DNA of 32,625 nucleotides from Bacteroidales bacterium (GCA_026931725.1 JAIXLE010000171.1:1-32625), one strand, 5' to 3'; numbered from the stretch's first letter, positions 1-7,923 are shown. Notes: a model not told the origin generated them from the letters alone. Program-made: numbers and translations.

Positions 1-984
1 ATCGACGACCCCCGGATTCACCCGGAAGACCCCGCCTACGAGTTCTTCGCCGGGCAAGGCTCCTTACTGTCGATCCCCCTGTTCGACGGCGGCACCGGCT
101 TGAACACCGTGGTCATCTCGCGGGAAGAACCCCAAGCGTTCCCACGGGAAACCGTGCCGGAACTCGTCTGGATGTGCAACCTGTTCAACCGAGCCATGCA
201 GACACTCGTGCTGTCGGATCGTCTGCGCGAAGCCTACGATGCGGCCGATTATGAACTCCGCACGATTGCCGACCTGCAACAGAGCCTGCTGCCCGACGCA
301 GTGCCGAACGTGCCCGGCCTGGAAATCGCGGTTCACAGCCGCACAGCCGATCAGGCCGGGGGCGATTACTACGATTACTTCCCGCTCCCCGAAGGACGAC
401 TCGGCGTGCTGATTGCCGATGTCAGCGGCCACGGCACCCCCGCCGCCGTGCTGATGTCGATTACACACAGCCTGGCCCATGCGGTGCCGAATCTGCAATC
501 CTCACCGTCACGGATGCTCGCGCATTTGAATTCGCATCTCAGTCGCCGATACACCAAGTCAACGGGTGCATTCGTGACCGGGTTTTACGCGGTCTTCGAT
601 CCCCACTCGCAATCGCTGACTTATGCCTCAGCCGGGCACCTGCCCCCACGCATTTGCCGAGCGGGTGAGGGTCGCTGGCGTCCGCTCTCGGCCGCGCACC
701 GACTCCCCTTGGGGGTCAACCCGCGTGATGGAGTTTACCCCGAACAGACCGTAGCCTTCGCGCCGGGTGATCGGGTCGCCCTGTACACTGATGGCATCGT
801 GGAATGCACGGATGTTCAGGGCGAACCGTATGGTTACGAGCATCTCGATGCCGCCTTGGCCCGTTCGGGGTTGAAAGCCCAGGAAGCCGTCCGGGAAGTG
901 CTGGCGGATCTGGATGCCTTCGGCGCGGGTATAAAACTCGCCGACGATCGGACTCTGGTCGTCATTCGCCGCACCGAATGCTGA
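1..984 (+). CDS. GAF / SpoIIE-type PP2C serine phosphatase, 5' partial
   Basis: The reading frame is open from base 1, so the gene begins upstream of the window and only about 327 C-terminal residues are visible. The first 60 or so residues look like the end of a GAF sensor domain (a segment reading GQGSLLSIPLFDGG, then a conserved strand). A helical linker follows (about 165-290), then a RsbU/SpoIIE-like phosphatase domain. Its metal-binding motifs are visible: GGDYYDYF near 358-381, DVSGHGTPAA near 418-447, YTDGIVE near 784-804, and a terminal DDRTLVVI near 940-967. Proteins of this family dephosphorylate anti-anti-sigma factors or similar phosphoserine partners in partner-switching stress signalling. 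The partner is not in the window. The next gene, hemW-like, begins 66 bp downstream on the same strand. The family is clear; the physiological substrate is unknown. Confidence 0.9.
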   Translation: MDDPRIHPEDPAYEFFAGQGSLLSIPLFDGGTGLNTVVISREEPQAFPRETVPELVWMCNLFNRAMQTLVLSDRLREAYDAADYELRTIADLQQSLLPDAVPNVPGLEIAVHSRTADQAGGDYYDYFPLPEGRLGVLIADVSGHGTPAAVLMSITHSLAHAVPNLQSSPSRMLAHLNSHLSRRYTKSTGAFVTGFYAVFDPHSQSLTYASAGHLPPRICRAGEGRWRPLSAAHRLPLGVNPRDGVYPEQTVAFAPGDRVALYTDGIVECTDVQGEPYGYEHLDAALARSGLKAQEAVREVLADLDAFGAGIKLADDRTLVVIRRTEC

Positions 985-1038
985 AACCCTGGGCAGCGAA
1001 ACCGCGTTTTGCCCTGCTCACCCGTGGTTCCTGGGTTG

Positions 1039-1044
1039 TAGAAT
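1039..1044 (+). promoter_or_regulatory. candidate -10 box of a leaderless hemW-like mRNA
   Basis: TAGAAT lies exactly 6 nt before the GTG start at 1051, and no Shine-Dalgarno sequence precedes that start. This spacing would place the transcription start on or next to the GTG. No good -35 hexamer was seen. The call rests on the hexamer and its spacing only. Confidence 0.35.
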
Positions 1045-1050
1045 ACGCGG

Positions 1051-2238
1051 GTGAACCGAACCACAAACACCGAACCACCCTCTCCGTTTCGTGAACCGCC
1101 CTGGCGGGAGCCACGCACGGCGTATCTCCACATCCCCTTCTGCGCCCATCATTGCGGCTACTGCGACTTCGCCGTCTCGGCGGGGCAGGATCATCTCGTC
1201 GAACTCTATCTGGAAGCGTTGACACTCGAACTCACCACCCTGGGGCAGCCACGACCCGTTGAAACCCGATTCATCGGCGGCGGCACCCCGACTTATCTGA
1301 CACCACCCCAATTGGAACGCCTGCTACAAGCCATTACGCATTGGCTGCCATTGATCGAGGATACGGGAGAGTTTTCGATCGAATCCACACCAGAAAGCCT
1401 GAACCCGGAGAAAGTCGCGGTCCTCGCCCAGTACGGGGTGAACCGGGTCAGCCTCGGCGTGCAGTCCTTCCAGGCTCGCCATCTGAATACACTGGATCGC
1501 CAGCACGACCCCAGCCAGATCGCCCCGGCCGTCGCGGCTGTCCGCCAGCAGATTCCCGCGTTCTCGTTCGACCTGATTTTCGGCACCCCCGGCCAAACGC
1601 TTTGGGACTGGGAAGCCGACCTGACCGCGGCACTGCAATACGCACCCGCGCACATCTCGACCTACGGCCTGACCTACGAAAAAGGCACACCCCTCTGGAA
1701 ATCCCGGCAACGCGGCCAACTGGTCGCACTCGATGAGGACGCGGAACTGGCGATGTACGAACACACGATGAACCGCCTGGAAGCGGCCGGGTTCGAGCAT
1801 TACGAAATCTCGAACTTCGCCCGCCCCGGTCAACGATCGCGGCACAATGAGCGTTACTGGGCGAACGAAGCCTATTACGGGTTTGGAGTCGGCGCGGCCC
1901 GCTACATCGACGGATGCCGAGAATTGAATGTCCGCGATACGAAACTTTACATCCGCCGGGTACTGGCCGGGGAATCGCCGACGTTCCAGAGCGAGGAACT
2001 GGAACCGCGTGACCGCGCTTGGGAAACCATCGCCACGCAACTACGCCGCTGCGACGGTATCACGCGATCGCGATTCTTCCTGCAAACAGGGTTTTCTCTC
2101 GATACGCTCATCGCGGCCCCGCTCCCGCAACTGATCGCATTGGGCCTTCTCACCGACGATGGTTCCACCGTGCGGTTATCGCGTCGGGGTCGCTGCGTGG
2201 CCGATGGCGTGATCGAAGAGTTGCTATCCCATCAATAG
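1051..2238 (+). CDS. hemW: HemW-like radical SAM protein (heme chaperone / coproporphyrinogen III oxidase-like)
   Basis: A 395-residue protein with the HemW-type radical SAM cluster motif HIPFCAHHCGYCDF (Cys-x3-Cys-x2-Cys) about 27-40 residues from the start. It is followed by FIGGGTPTYL, SIESTPESL, GVNRVSLGVQSF and the downstream HemN-C-like region. HemW binds heme and a 4Fe-4S cluster and is thought to deliver heme to respiratory enzymes; many annotations still call it oxygen-independent coproporphyrinogen oxidase. The Cys spacing and the Phe after the third Cys fit HemW better than true HemN. Length matches the family (about 380-400). The GTG at 1051 was chosen because the family N-terminus begins shortly after it. 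The gene is followed by a hairpin at 2317-2342 and a convergent small gene. Confidence 0.88.
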   Translation: MNRTTNTEPPSPFREPPWREPRTAYLHIPFCAHHCGYCDFAVSAGQDHLVELYLEALTLELTTLGQPRPVETRFIGGGTPTYLTPPQLERLLQAITHWLPLIEDTGEFSIESTPESLNPEKVAVLAQYGVNRVSLGVQSFQARHLNTLDRQHDPSQIAPAVAAVRQQIPAFSFDLIFGTPGQTLWDWEADLTAALQYAPAHISTYGLTYEKGTPLWKSRQRGQLVALDEDAELAMYEHTMNRLEAAGFEHYEISNFARPGQRSRHNERYWANEAYYGFGVGAARYIDGCRELNVRDTKLYIRRVLAGESPTFQSEELEPRDRAWETIATQLRRCDGITRSRFFLQTGFSLDTLIAAPLPQLIALGLLTDDGSTVRLSRRGRCVADGVIEELLSHQ

Positions 2239-2316
2239 AAGAATTATCACCCGAGCGAAAAGTCTTCTGGTGGCGCGGATGAGAGAACCGCCACGAACAC
2301 CGGCTGAAAAACGCCG

Positions 2317-2342
2317 ACACCCACCCGGAACCGGATGGGTGT
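2317..2342. terminator. hairpin terminator between convergent genes
   Basis: Two 12-nt arms (2317-2328 and 2331-2342) pair with one mismatch around a 2-nt loop. The hairpin sits between the hemW-like stop at 2238 and the stop of the minus-strand BON-like gene at 2366, so it could stop transcripts from both sides. There is no long T run, so this is inferred from position and symmetry. Confidence 0.5.
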
Positions 2343-2365
2343 TCGAGGAGATGATGCATCCCTAT

Positions 2366-2593
2366 TCAGGCAACAGCGGAAGGGACGACAACACGATTGA
2401 CGAGGCGACGACGACCAATGACGTTGCGGACGGCTTCTTGGGCCATCTGCTTGAGGTAGTAGCTGGGCACGGAGCCGGTAATCACGACTTCATAGTCCGT
2501 GATGCTCACCTGCAGTCGCCGGAGGTGCGGCATCGGACTGGCGGCCAGGACTTCGTCAGGGGTTGGGGGCAGCGTCAGGACTGCAGCACTCAT
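2366..2593 (-). CDS. small BON-domain-like protein
   Basis: A 75-residue protein preceded by a near-perfect Shine-Dalgarno (AGGAGG, about 5 nt before the ATG at 2593), which strongly supports translation. Residues about 25-70 follow the BON pattern: a beta strand, the segment VVITGSVPSYYLKQMAQEAV, then a helix and a final strand with RLVNRVVV. BON domains are small alpha/beta modules usually found in exported stress proteins such as OsmY, where they are thought to bind phospholipid or protein. This protein has no signal peptide, so it probably stays in the cytoplasm. It stands alone between two hairpins, and its upstream region carries three 11-bp direct repeats that may be regulatory. Function is not known beyond the fold. 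Confidence 0.75.
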   Translation of the reverse strand: MSAAVLTLPPTPDEVLAASPMPHLRRLQVSITDYEVVITGSVPSYYLKQMAQEAVRNVIGRRRLVNRVVVPSAVA

Positions 2594-2918
2594 CGTTCCC
2601 TCCTAGATGGATGTTCAATCGCGTGATGGCAGTGCGTGCTGTCGAATCACCTAACGGAACATCCCCATGTGGGTGTTATTCACCCCAGAACAGCGTCAAA
2701 ACAGCATCAAAACCGTGTCAAAAGTGAAAATGGATGAGAAGACGGAAATGGACTCAGGCGACTCCGTCCGCATTCCACTCTCAGCACAAGGGATCATCCA
2801 ATCCCAATGCAGACATGTTAAAAAACGAAATCCTCGAATGCAATCAAAATCTAGCCGAACTCTCGAAATTGTTTTCAGTTTTGTTTCCGTTCATCCGACA
2901 GTGTCGATTATCCGCAGG
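2594..2918. other. non-coding upstream region of the BON-like gene
   Basis: No convincing gene is seen in this stretch. It is less GC-rich than its neighbours and holds the tandem repeat at 2690-2722. On the minus strand those repeats give several TTGAC/TTGAT-like hexamers that could serve as -35 elements for the BON-like gene, but I found no well spaced -10. Short open frames across the region lack ribosome binding sites and family features. Confidence 0.5.
2690..2722. repeat. three tandem 11-bp direct repeats, possible operator
   Basis: Three consecutive 11-bp units read ACAGCGTCAAA, ACAGCATCAAA and ACCGTGTCAAA. The period is close to one helical turn, so the TCAAA blocks fall on one face of the DNA, as in many regulator binding arrays. 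They lie about 100 bp upstream of the BON-like gene's start. The repeats are visible directly; the regulatory role is inference. Confidence 0.5.
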
Positions 2919-2950
2919 CCCGTTCACGGATGCGGTGATCCGTGAACGGG
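2919..2950. terminator. perfect 13-bp hairpin after the FAA-hydrolase gene
   Basis: Arms 2919-2931 and 2938-2950 are perfectly complementary over 13 bp with a 6-nt loop. The hairpin begins 17 nt past the stop of the minus-strand FAA-hydrolase-family gene at 2968, the usual place for a terminator. It lacks a strong T tract. Confidence 0.6.
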
Positions 2951-2967
2951 AAAACGGTGCGTTCCTC

Positions 2968-3837
2968 TTATTCCGCGACGCAGGCGTTTTTCAGCACGCC
3001 GATCCCTTCGATCTCGACTTCGACCACATCGCCCGGCTTCAGCAGGACCGGGTTCGGCTTGCGGGCGATGCCGACACCGGGCGGTGTGCCGGTGAAAATC
3101 AAGTCGCCGGGTTCCAGCGTCACGACTTGGCTCAAATAGCTCAGCAGTTTCGGCACGCCGAAGATGAACTCTTTGGTGGACGAGTTCTGCATCGTTTCGC
3201 CGTTGAGCCGTAGCATGATTTTCAAGTTGTGCGGGTCGAGCGGTTCATCGGCGGTAACGATCACTGGGCCGGTCGGCGCGAACGTGTCGAACGTCTTACC
3301 GATTGTCCATTGCTTCTCGCTCCCTTTGAATTGCCAGTCGCGGGCGGAGACATCGTGGCCAACGGTGTACCCGCCGACGTAACCGAACGCGGACTGGTCA
3401 TCGGGAATGTTTTTACCTCGTTTGCCAATAACGATGACGAGTTCGGCTTCGTAATCGACTTTCTGCGAAACTTTCGGCAATTTGATCGGATCGCCCGTGG
3501 CGATGAGCGTGTTCGGGAACTTGGCAAAGAGAACCGGCTCGGTCGGGATCGGTTGACCGCCTTCGATGGCGTGATCGCGGTAATTCAAGCCGATGCAGAG
3601 GATTTTGGACGGATCCGGCACGGGCGGTAGCAGTTTGACGGCATTGGCGGCGTACTTAACCGCGTTCGGGCAGGCCGCCGCGCCCGCCGCGGCTTGACGG
3701 ACAGCCGGGGAGGCGGCGAGCAGTTGTTTCACCGAGGTCGGCAAGCCGCAATCGGTCGCGTGCAGATCCACGAAATCCGAGCCAACCTGAGCGGCGGCAC
3801 GAGGGCCATGCGGCGTGAGAATCGTAGCCAATCGCAT
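2968..3837 (-). CDS. fumarylacetoacetate hydrolase family protein
   Basis: A 289-residue enzyme of the FAH / 2-hydroxyhepta-2,4-diene-1,7-dioate isomerase family. These cleave or isomerise C-C bonds in 2-oxo-diacids such as acylpyruvates or oxaloacetate. An N-terminal segment of about 70 residues precedes the catalytic domain, which starts near KILCIGLNYRDHA (79-90). The metal ligands are visible: E130 and E132 in VDYEAELVIVIG, and D162 in VGHDVSARDWQ. The closing motifs FTGTPPGVG and GDVVEVEIEGIG are present. The ATG at 3837 was chosen over an upstream TTG at 3879 because the family N-terminus (MRLATI...) begins there and a GGAG lies about 11 nt upstream. The exact substrate cannot be read from sequence, and the neighbours are not a catabolic cluster. 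Confidence 0.9.
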   Translation of the reverse strand: MRLATILTPHGPRAAAQVGSDFVDLHATDCGLPTSVKQLLAASPAVRQAAAGAAACPNAVKYAANAVKLLPPVPDPSKILCIGLNYRDHAIEGGQPIPTEPVLFAKFPNTLIATGDPIKLPKVSQKVDYEAELVIVIGKRGKNIPDDQSAFGYVGGYTVGHDVSARDWQFKGSEKQWTIGKTFDTFAPTGPVIVTADEPLDPHNLKIMLRLNGETMQNSSTKEFIFGVPKLLSYLSQVVTLEPGDLIFTGTPPGVGIARKPNPVLLKPGDVVEVEIEGIGVLKNACVAE

Positions 3838-3950
3838 AGTGGGAATCGCTCCGGGGGGGAGAAAGGGGAACCGTATCAATGTACGGTTAGCCGTTCACCC
3901 GGCGAGGCAGAAGTGCGGGGCTGTTTCTTCAAGCCGTTCTTTCCAGAAGT

Positions 3951-4017
3951 GAGGAACACAACCGGGGACTGTCGTCCCCGGTTGTCCGACAAACGCAGAT
4001 TTTGAGACACCTACATC
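3951..4017. repeat. dispersed palindromic repeat, copy A (single hairpin)
   Basis: It contains the hairpin AACCGGGGAC-tgtc-GTCCCCGGTT with perfect 10-bp arms. Left flank (starting GAGGAACACA) and right flank (starting GTCCGACAA, ending CTACATC) recur in copy B at 16669-16774. The first 33 bp are identical between copies and the right flank is diverged but clearly related. Copy A ends 25 nt from the stop of the minus-strand DnaA-like gene, so it could also act as its terminator. It is likely a dispersed repeat family of the genome. Confidence 0.75.
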
Positions 4018-4042
4018 GGGTTTGTGGAACAGGAAAGGACAT

Positions 4043-5056
4043 TTACCCCAGCTCCGCTTTCAGTTCCCGCACGGTACGGCTCAGTTTCTGATCCGTGGTG
4101 AGAGCGGCTTCGACCATCCGGCAAGCATGGAGAACCGTGGTGTGATCGCGGTTGCCGAAAAATCGCCCAATTTGAGGAAGCGAAGCCCGAGTCAGATCAC
4201 GGGCCAGATACATCGCCAGTTGACGGGCCGCGGCCAGGCTCCGCACGCGGCTGGGGCCGATCACATCATCCGGGGACACCGCGAACAGCGTGGAAACCCG
4301 TCGCACAATCCGATCCAAGGTAGCCGGTTCCGCCACGGCTTCTCCAGTTGAATCGGGCGCGAACCATTGCGCCACGGTGGGCAAATCCAGCGGTTCCGTC
4401 CGCCCAGCCGCGAGGCGGGCCAACTGCTCGATGCGGCCAGACAAGGGACGGGCACCGCTTCCCGGCGTTCGGGCAATTAGCCAGTCGATCACCTCAGCAG
4501 ACAGGGCCAGATTCCGACGTTCGGCGAACCCTTGTAGCAAAATGCGCCGACTGGTCGTGGATACCGGCTCCAGCCCGAGGACCAACCCAGCCGACAAACG
4601 GGAGGTGAGCCGTTGCGGGAGCAGCTTCAACCCCGCTGGCCCAGCCGCACTGGTGATGACCGTGGGACGGCGGTAACGGCGGCGACGATCGAGGATTTGA
4701 CAGACGGCTTCCGCGACTCGGACAGGAAGATGATGGAAGTCTTCCAGAATGATGAGATCGCAACTCAAGAGATCCGCGGTATCCTCGGGCCACTCCCGAG
4801 CCGGGAGAACCTGAGCGGTGCAGTCCGATTGCGTGGTGATGGCGCGAATCAGGCAATCGGTCAGCAGGGATTTCCCGGTGCCGGTCATGCCGTGGAGCAG
4901 CAAGGGCGTGGGGAAACTGCGGGCACCCGTGGTCAGCAGTTCCTCGGCCAGGTGCTGCATCGCCCGTAGCGCGGAACGATTTTCCGGCAACAGAATGAAG
5001 CTGCTCCAGAAATGGGCACCTTCGCCGATGACAGTTTCGGGAGGGGTAACAATCAT
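4043..5056 (-). CDS. DnaA-family protein lacking domains I and II
   Basis: A 337-residue protein with DnaA AAA+ and DNA-binding domains only. It starts almost directly at the domain III entry (residues about 12-40 resemble the F-x-N-R-x-A region). The Walker A motif GMTGTGKS is at 56-63. The Walker B-like segment is LIILEDFHHL, where classical DnaA has two Asp. The C-terminal helix-turn-helix carries the DnaA signature GNRDHTTVLHA at 301-311, which contacts DnaA boxes. Classical DnaA has about 100 more N-terminal residues for self-association and helicase loading; these are absent, and there is no room for them since the cysteine desulfurase ends 43 bp upstream. It may be this lineage's replication initiator in shortened form, or a DnaA paralogue acting as a regulator. 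dnaN, recF and gyrB are not adjacent, and I saw no DnaA-box cluster. TACAAT ends 7 nt before the ATG, and there is no clear ribosome binding site. Confidence 0.87.
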   Translation of the reverse strand: MIVTPPETVIGEGAHFWSSFILLPENRSALRAMQHLAEELLTTGARSFPTPLLLHGMTGTGKSLLTDCLIRAITTQSDCTAQVLPAREWPEDTADLLSCDLIILEDFHHLPVRVAEAVCQILDRRRRYRRPTVITSAAGPAGLKLLPQRLTSRLSAGLVLGLEPVSTTSRRILLQGFAERRNLALSAEVIDWLIARTPGSGARPLSGRIEQLARLAAGRTEPLDLPTVAQWFAPDSTGEAVAEPATLDRIVRRVSTLFAVSPDDVIGPSRVRSLAAARQLAMYLARDLTRASLPQIGRFFGNRDHTTVLHACRMVEAALTTDQKLSRTVRELKAELG

Positions 5057-5063
5057 TGTTCTG

Positions 5064-5069
5064 ATTGTA
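5064..5069 (-). promoter_or_regulatory. candidate -10 box close to the DnaA-like start
   Basis: On the minus strand this reads TACAAT, 7 nt before the ATG at 5056. It would give a leaderless or nearly leaderless mRNA and make the gene independent of the cysteine desulfurase upstream. No convincing -35 was seen. Confidence 0.35.
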
Positions 5070-5099
5070 GACCGCCTCTGAGCTGAAGGAAATCATTTG

Positions 5100-6254
5100 T
5101 CAGCGGGAATTGCTGGATTCCCGCAAACTCCGCACACAAGAGATGATCCGTTGCGCCGCTTCGTCGATGTCGATTTCGGAAAGAGAGGGGCCGAAGCTGA
5201 AACGGATCGCCGAGCGGAGAACCGATTCGGGAACCTGCATCGCTTGCAGCACCGGCGAAGGAAGCAGGCTGCCACTGGAACACGCCGAACCCGTGCTACA
5301 GGCCACCCCGGCCAGATCACACCGCATCAACAGCAAGTCTGAGCGACAACCGGGGAACGACAGATTCAGCGTGCCGGGGAGTCCGTCCGGGTCACCGGGA
5401 GCGGGACTGTTCGGCACCACGGGCGGCACCGCGGCCAACAACTGTTCGAGGAACCGGGATCGGAGCCGTTGCAGTTTTTCGGCATCGGCTTCTCGGTCAG
5501 CGCAAGCCAATTCGAGCGCTTGGGCCAAGCCGAGAACCAGGGCCACGGGTTCGGTGCCGGGTCGTCGTCCGCCTTGTTGATGGCCGCCGAACAGCAGCGG
5601 GTGCAGTTTCACCCCAGCCCGCGTGAGCAGCACCCCAACCCCTTTGGGTCCGCCGAACTTGTGGGCGGAGACGCTCAGCGTGGTCACGCCGAGATCGGGA
5701 AAGTGGACCGGGATTTTGCCGACCGCCTGAGCCGCATCGCAATGCAGGAAGACGGTTTGCGGCAATGCTCTCGCAATGGTCCGAACAGGTTGAATCGCTC
5801 CGGTTTCATGGTTCGCCAGCATCAGGCAGACCAATCGGGTGTCGTCCGTGATCCGGGCCAGCACGGCGGCGGGTTCGACCTGCCCACGCGGAGTCACGGG
5901 CAGCCAGTCGACCGTGTGGCCGCGCTGGGCGAGAATGCGGAGCGGTTCGAGGATGCAGGGGTGTTCGAGGGGAGAAGCGAGCATTTGACAGGGTGTTGGC
6001 CCAATGAGTCCGAACAGGGCGAGATTGTTGGCTTCGGTGGCTCCACTGGTGAAGGTGACTTCTTCCGGTTGGGCACCGAGCCGCGCGGCGACCTGTTCGC
6101 GGGCGGTTTCGAGCAGTTGCCGGGCTTTGCGTCCCACGGTATGGGCCGATGCGGGATTGCCAAATGCCTCCAATGCGGGCCGCATCGCCTCCCAGACTCC
6201 CGGCCGCAGGGGAGTCGTGGCGTTGTAATCGAGATAAAGGAAGTTCGTACTCAC
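5100..6254 (-). CDS. cysteine desulfurase, NifS/IscS class
   Basis: A 384-residue PLP enzyme that takes sulfur from L-cysteine as an enzyme persulfide for Fe-S cluster or thio-cofactor synthesis. The N-terminus FLYLDYNATTPLRPGV is typical. The segment FTSGATEANNLAL binds PLP phosphate, and the Schiff-base lysine is K199 in SVSAHKFGGPKG. The catalytic Cys is C325 in TGSACSSGSL, within a long mobile loop as in group I enzymes. The GTG at 6254 was preferred because family similarity begins there and CCGGAG lies about 12 nt upstream; the open frame extends to 6338 but that part looks unlike the family. No iscU, fdx or thiI lies nearby, so the acceptor is unknown. The DnaA-like gene follows by 43 bp. 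Confidence 0.92.
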   Translation of the reverse strand: MSTNFLYLDYNATTPLRPGVWEAMRPALEAFGNPASAHTVGRKARQLLETAREQVAARLGAQPEEVTFTSGATEANNLALFGLIGPTPCQMLASPLEHPCILEPLRILAQRGHTVDWLPVTPRGQVEPAAVLARITDDTRLVCLMLANHETGAIQPVRTIARALPQTVFLHCDAAQAVGKIPVHFPDLGVTTLSVSAHKFGGPKGVGVLLTRAGVKLHPLLFGGHQQGGRRPGTEPVALVLGLAQALELACADREADAEKLQRLRSRFLEQLLAAVPPVVPNSPAPGDPDGLPGTLNLSFPGCRSDLLLMRCDLAGVACSTGSACSSGSLLPSPVLQAMQVPESVLRSAIRFSFGPSLSEIDIDEAAQRIISCVRSLRESSNSR

Positions 6255-6311
6255 GCGGATACGGTACTCCGGTTTCACCACCTGTTTACGGCCAGCCCTG
6301 TCTGGGTTGGC

Positions 6312-6317
6312 ATTATA
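6312..6317 (-). promoter_or_regulatory. candidate -10 box (TATAAT) for the cysteine desulfurase gene
   Basis: On the minus strand this is a perfect TATAAT preceded by TG, about 57 nt upstream of the GTG start at 6254. The -35 region is not recognisable. It lies in the divergent spacer shared with the DUF1501 gene. Confidence 0.4.
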
Positions 6318-6322
6318 CACGG

Positions 6323-6351
6323 TTGCGGAGCCGTGCATTCGACGACATAAT
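6323..6351 (+). promoter_or_regulatory. candidate promoter for the DUF1501 gene
   Basis: TTGCGG (6323-6328) and CATAAT (6346-6351) are separated by 17 bp, an optimal sigma-70-type spacing. The pair lies about 80 nt upstream of the ATG at 6430 in the divergent spacer. Confidence 0.4.
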
Positions 6352-6429
6352 CATGGTGATCCACCTGCTGGCTTTCCCCTGAGTGATCGGCTCGGGATTC
6401 TGCCTGTTCTCACCTTCTGGGGTATTCAC

Positions 6430-7866
6430 ATGTCGCCGACGCTGTCCCGTTTCCCCCTGCCTGCCGGGTTCGGCCAACGGATGCATCGGCGGGATGCTTT
6501 ACGGATCGGTTCTGTCACGGCGGCATCGACGCTGGCATCCATATTCGCTCCGGGGCGGGTGCGTGCGAACCCGGAACAGGCCCGCACCGGAAAACCCGCC
6601 TCGGCACATTCCGTGATTCTGCTCTGGATGGCGGGCGGGGTCACCCATCACGAATCGTTCGACCCCAAACCGGATGCCCCGGAAGAAATTCGCGGCAGCC
6701 TCTCCACCATTCCGACTCGGCTTCCGGGTGTGCGGTTCAGTGCCGTTTGCCCGGAACTGGCGAAGATCGCGGATCGGCTCGCCATCGTCCGCACCTATGC
6801 CCCCGGTTCGGACGATCACTTTCTCGCACAAGCGATGGCCCTTTCGGGTCGCAAGGTCACACCCGCACAAATCACCTCAGAGCCGAACGTCGGCGCGGTG
6901 GTGTCGAAACTGCACGGGCCGCGGGCGGGGTTCCCAGGGTATATCGCGGTGCCGGGTGTCACACGGCCGGGACCGCCACCGAAGAATCTGTTCGTCGGCG
7001 GCTGGCTGGGGGCGCAGTACGGGCCGTTCCCCACCGGCGGCAGCCCCAAGAACGCCGATTTCACCGCGAAGGTGCAAGAGGCATCCGAAGAAGAATTCAA
7101 CCGTCAGGCACTGCAACTCGCGGAAGGGCTGACCGATCAACGACTGTCCGCACGCGAGTCCCTCCGGGCGCGGCTCGATGCGAAACTGCGCGGGTTCGAA
7201 GCAGCCGTCTCGGTCAACGACCATTACACGGGTGCCTTCAAGATGTTGCAATCTCCCAAAGTGCGGGGCGCACTCGATTTGACGCAGGAACCCGATGCCG
7301 TCCGTGAACGCTATGGCCGCACCAAGGTCGGCAGTCGCTGCCTGCTCGCTCGGCGGCTGGTGGAAGCGGGTGCCCGGTTCGTGATGGTCGATTACGGTTA
7401 CGACCCCGAGTACGGCAACCTCTGGGATAACCACAACGCGGCGAGTCAGAATTTCCCGCACATCTGCGAGATGGCCCAGCGACCGTACCACGTCGCCGGG
7501 ATGGATCGGGCATTCGCGGGGTTGTTGAACGATTTGATGGAACGGGGTCTGCTCGATCGGACTCTTGTTGTTTTCCTCACCGATTTTGGCCGCACGCCGA
7601 AGATCAACAAAAACGGCGGCCGCGACCACTGGGGCAAAGCCGGTTCCATCTTCTTCGCGGGCGGCGGCACCCAGGGCGGCCGGGTCATCGGCGCAACCGA
7701 CAAAATCGGAGCTTTCCCGACCACACCCGCTTACACGCCCTGGGATGTGGCCGCCACGATCTATCAGGCCATCGGCATTCCGCTCGACACCGCCTTGCAC
7801 GATCAGCAGGATCGTCAATTGCTGTTACTTCCCGAAGGAGAGCCGATCCCTGAGGTTCTGGGCTGA
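6430..7866 (+). CDS. DUF1501 Tat-exported protein
   Basis: A 478-residue DUF1501 protein, a family greatly expanded in planctomycetes with a sulfatase/alkaline-phosphatase-like fold and poorly known function. A Tat-type leader is visible near residues 18-45: HRRDALRIG with twin Arg, a hydrophobic stretch and an Ala-rich cleavage area. Family landmarks follow: VILLWMAGGVTHHESFDPKP, the segment DDHFLAQAMALSGR, GARFVMVDYGYDP, LVVFLTDFGRTPKIN and GGRDHWGKAGS. The ATG at 6430 was chosen because the leader starts there, and the open frame upstream has no leader features; the ribosome binding site is weak. DUF1501 genes are often paired with DUF1549/PSD1 cytochromes. No such partner is adjacent here, so this is a solitary copy. 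Confidence 0.9.
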   Translation: MSPTLSRFPLPAGFGQRMHRRDALRIGSVTAASTLASIFAPGRVRANPEQARTGKPASAHSVILLWMAGGVTHHESFDPKPDAPEEIRGSLSTIPTRLPGVRFSAVCPELAKIADRLAIVRTYAPGSDDHFLAQAMALSGRKVTPAQITSEPNVGAVVSKLHGPRAGFPGYIAVPGVTRPGPPPKNLFVGGWLGAQYGPFPTGGSPKNADFTAKVQEASEEEFNRQALQLAEGLTDQRLSARESLRARLDAKLRGFEAAVSVNDHYTGAFKMLQSPKVRGALDLTQEPDAVRERYGRTKVGSRCLLARRLVEAGARFVMVDYGYDPEYGNLWDNHNAASQNFPHICEMAQRPYHVAGMDRAFAGLLNDLMERGLLDRTLVVFLTDFGRTPKINKNGGRDHWGKAGSIFFAGGGTQGGRVIGATDKIGAFPTTPAYTPWDVAATIYQAIGIPLDTALHDQQDRQLLLLPEGEPIPEVLG

Positions 7867-7923
7867 TGTCCCAATGTAGAAGCACGATTTCCTGTTTTCC
7901 GAGAGCGATTGGGAATTCTTCCG

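Noticed and set aside
6313..6321. TTATACACG, one mismatch from a DnaA box
   Set aside because: A single imperfect site, and it coincides with the cysteine desulfurase -10 candidate; no cluster or AT-rich unwinding region suggests an origin.
5469..6350. A 293-residue plus-strand frame opposite the cysteine desulfurase
   Set aside because: The opposite strand has the PLP lysine and catalytic Cys motifs; this frame has no recognisable features.
6877..7818. A 313-residue minus-strand frame opposite the DUF1501 gene
   Set aside because: Shadow of the DUF1501 coding sequence.
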